Shown here piece after piece: positions 60,851-64,000 of a DNA stretch of 64,000 nucleotides. The position numbers were made by a program, and so were the translations under genes. This DNA is from Hoplostethus atlanticus. Its lineage: Eukaryota; Chordata; Actinopteri; Trachichthyiformes; Trachichthyidae. The stretch lies in the NCBI GenBank assembly GCA_034670405.1, contig JAXDDX010000056.1:1240501-1304500 (forward strand). Direction: 5' to 3'. A model generated the notes under the pieces. That model was given only the letters and a program-made list of their open reading frames with translations, was not told the DNA's origin and ran no database searches. Position 1 is the first letter of the stretch, and each line of letters begins with the position of its first letter.

Positions 60851-62978
60851 CTGACCTCACTTTGGCTGGCATCATTCTGCACGGGTCAACCGGCATGCAG
60901 GCCGACCATGCCCAAACCTATCCCCATCCCCCCCCCCATCCCTTACTTCCCTCCGCTTCAATGACTTTGAGGCCAGGCGTGGGCGCCATCCACTCGCCCC
61001 ACTGATCATTGCCGTTGCCTAGGCAACTGAGCGACCCAGCCCCTCCAGCAGCCCACTGCCCAAGAAAAGAAGGGCACCCATTTAGCAGGGTATAGAAATA
61101 GAGAGAGACAGACAGAGAGGAAGACAGAAAATGTTTGAAACTACCACAATATCTCCAATAACCACACATCCTTTGCATGTTATGATCCACCACATAGATG
61201 CAATAAGATATTACAAAACAGAAGTAACTGAATACATGCAGCTACAGATTGCTACCCAATCTCCATTCAAATCCTACTACAATGTGACATGATCATCCCC
61301 ATGCAGAACATTATACTAACTGGGCTGATAACACCACACTGTGAAAAGTGATGCAAGCAAAGAAGCAAAGTTTACTCCAAATAACTGCATTTTTGACATA
61401 TTCCAAGATCATATGTTATGTATTGACCACACAAAGTGAGTGAGACAAAAAAAGAAAGAGTGGACACTTCCTTTTCTTCCCGTCTTCCTGTTCCTCTTTC
61501 CATGCCGTCCTGCTCCTGCGGTGTCACTATAAGAGAGACCCACTTCCTCTTTTGTTTATCCAGGAATGTGGGACGTCCTGACAAGCTGGCTTTCCACTGA
61601 CAATAGACAGCTGAGAGTTCCCCTGTGGCGCTTTCTCTCAATCTCTCCCCTGTGTGTGTGTGTGTGTGTTTGTGTGTGAGTGTGTGTGTATGTTTCTGCT
61701 CCATTATCTGTGTTATCATCCGGCAAGCCCTCACACAGGCAGACAGGGTGCTGGGAAAAGCAACCCAGAGAGCACCGGCCCTGCCACGCCCCTGGGAAAC
61801 TCTCAAACAATAGCCGACATGGCTCAGAAACTGGACCAAAAGCCAAAAAAAAGCAAAAAAAAAGCACAAAAAAAACAAAAACACCCATAAAAATAAATCT
61901 AAAAGTACAGACAGACTCGTTTTAAAAAGTACTCGTATTTTAGTGAAACGTACGATCATTTAAAAAGTCTGACCCGGTCAGAAGTTACTGTAAGATAACT
62001 TCTACTGTCCTAAACTCTAAAACTAACCAACATTTTTTGTCAATTACTCTCCATCAGTAGCTGACTTTTTTAATAAAATTTTAAATCTAAATCAACACCT
62101 TAGAATACAGAGACTTATGTAAGTGTGCACAAACAGGATATCAGCAAGAGAAACATCCTATTCCTGCTAGACGCCCCTTTTAGCCCTGCAGACACTCCAC
62201 ACGACGACATGAAACCACAGCAGAGAGGAAAACACCATTGTGTTGTTGATCCTCTGGTTTCCTTTGAAATGTGAAAGCAGCTCAAACACAGTAACTCAAG
62301 GCTCACGTTGACCGGCTGGCTGTGTTTGATTAGGGTTTGTTTTAGTAAGGCATAAGGGATATTGAAAATCTGTCTGGTTCTTTGAAGAAAAAACTGTTTT
62401 TGCAGCACTAAACAAAGCGGGAGCCAAACATTCATGTCTGTATTTTCAAGAGCTGAAAGTAATATTGTCAATATTTTTCAACTGAAAAAATATTTTTTCA
62501 CCTTAGCCATTGCAATGTCTCTAATACTTTATTTGGATAGTCCAATGTTAATACTCAACAAACTATCAGGTGATAAAAAGTAGATTTTCAACAAAGTGTC
62601 ATTTGCCTAAATGACCAGACTCCATTTTCACCCTAACACAAACATTGAATACCTGTAATACCTTTCCACACCATCGTATCACCTGAAACTCATTTTTGAG
62701 CCACACCTTTAAAGTTTAAGATAAAGTTTGAGATAAAGCACCTCTGAGGTAGGAGACAATGCTTCAGTCACACAGCAATTTGTTAAACATGTGGAATATA
62801 AAGTCGATGACTAATTTGTGTTCAGTGTGACTAAACACAAACTGGTGGCTAACTGGGAGGGCTGGTTCTGCAGTTTCACTATGAGCTTTAAGCTCATGTC
62901 ACTCCCCAGAGAGAGAGAGAGAGAGAGAGGCTTGTAAAAGTGGAAGAGTTCACACTCACCATGGCACCTCGTACACCA

Positions 62979-62979
<1 letters not shown>

Positions 62980-63031
<52 letters not shown>
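62980..63031. repeat. (CA)26 microsatellite
   Basis: A pure CA run near the right edge, with a GA tract (62909-62929) about 50 bases to its left. Confidence 0.95.
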
Positions 63032-64000
63032 CTGAATGGCCAATGAAAGTGCAGGTGTTAGTTTAAACACACTGTTTTATGACTTCTCGGGGAGTTAATT
63101 AAGAGACTAATTGGAGCCTAAGTGGTTTGGTTTATAGGGCGACTCAACAGAGTGACTCAACATAGGAAGGCACGGCTTCTTTGGATCACAGCACAATTCA
63201 CTCAAGAGAACAAATAGGAGGCCAATGCAGGGAGTCTCCTCTGATGTTGAACAACATATCATATTATTCCAATTCACACTCAACACACTCAACTACGTTT
63301 TTTTTAAATCTCATTCCTCCAAACATCACAAGATCTCTGGCTCCTTTCTGAGAGAGCAGCCACATGCAGCTGAATGACTGACAGACTCCATGGTAACGCA
63401 GCCTGAAAAGTATTATGGAAGTAGGGAGGAGAGGCGGGGGGGGGGGCACTACGGGCCATTTATCAGTGTCTAAGGCCCACTGCTTTAGCTCACTGTCTCC
63501 AGCACTCAACGGGGATTGGGCCTAATTCAACATCTCACTGCCCTGTGGCACACATATGGATGCATACATGTTCATGGACACACACACACACACGCACCAA
63601 ATTGAGCGAGTGGGGAGGATTAACCCTTGTGGGTGCAGCTGCTGTTGCTGGGAGTGTAGCTGTTACTCAGTAGCTGTGCTCTACGCTAAGATTAGCCCCC
63701 GTGGTCCCGGCACAGCTGGACTAAAACAATTTACTAAATCAACATCTTGTTTACTCTTGATGCAAAGGGTGCTAATCCTTCGGCACGCCACAAACTTATC
63801 ATCAAGGGTACCACATTCCAAGACCACAGCGAGTTTAATTACGCAAGTGACAAATCAGCTCTTGTGTGTTCAGAGCAGCCTAGAAGCAAATTGTAATTCA
63901 TTCCACAGGGCAAGTTTCACTGATATCATACATATATACATACTGTAGCTTAGTGCATGATGTGGGAAAGCAATCAGCACAGTATCTGGTCGACTTCTGA

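Overview
This window is vertebrate nuclear DNA, almost certainly from a ray-finned (probably percomorph) fish. The evidence is split genes with GT-AG introns, a very high load of (CA)n and (CT)n microsatellites, scattered LINE/SINE-type repeat remnants of kinds common in teleosts, and a gene order matching part of human 14q32.2. No bacterial-style operons, CRISPR arrays or complete mobile elements were seen.

Three host genes can be supported. (1) bcl11b, minus strand: coding exon 1 (14636-14699) and exon 2 (6275-6659) lie here; the large zinc-finger exon lies off the left edge. (2) ccnk (cyclin K), plus strand: complete, with a non-coding first exon near 20010-20138, coding exons between 20822 and 26207, and a 3' end near 27410. 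(3) ccdc85c, minus strand: the last five coding exons lie between 40636 and 29939; its N-terminal exon lies beyond the right edge, so more than 23 kb of the right side is one intron. bcl11b and ccnk are divergent; ccnk and ccdc85c converge tail to tail. SETD3, which separates BCL11B from CCNK in human, was not found in the 5.3 kb between them.

Layout: 1-6274 bcl11b intron 2; 6660-14635 bcl11b intron 1, with enhancer-like AT-rich stretches and a striking TG/G16/(CG)7/TG composite; 14700-19980 bcl11b-ccnk intergenic, with a MITE-like remnant and a LINE fragment; 20010-27415 ccnk; 27420-29050 convergent gap with CTCF-like motifs; 29051-40636 ccdc85c 3' part; 40637-64000 ccdc85c intron 1, holding the longest CA arrays.

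The three products do not form one pathway: Bcl11b is a zinc-finger transcription regulator, cyclin K activates the transcription-elongation kinases CDK12/13, and Ccdc85c is a coiled-coil protein of apical junctions. The main unusual observations are: one-base frame breaks in ccnk exon 11 and bcl11b exon 2, each explained by one extra C in a plus-strand C run (probably assembly error); the final ccdc85c coding exon lying between complementary (CU)34 and (GA)17 tracts on its sense strand; dinucleotide repeats close to several other splice sites; two NAGNAG acceptors; and same-direction CTCF-like motifs at the ccnk/ccdc85c boundary. No previously undescribed multi-gene system was found. All calls come from reading the sequence and from recalled family sequences; no database search was run.
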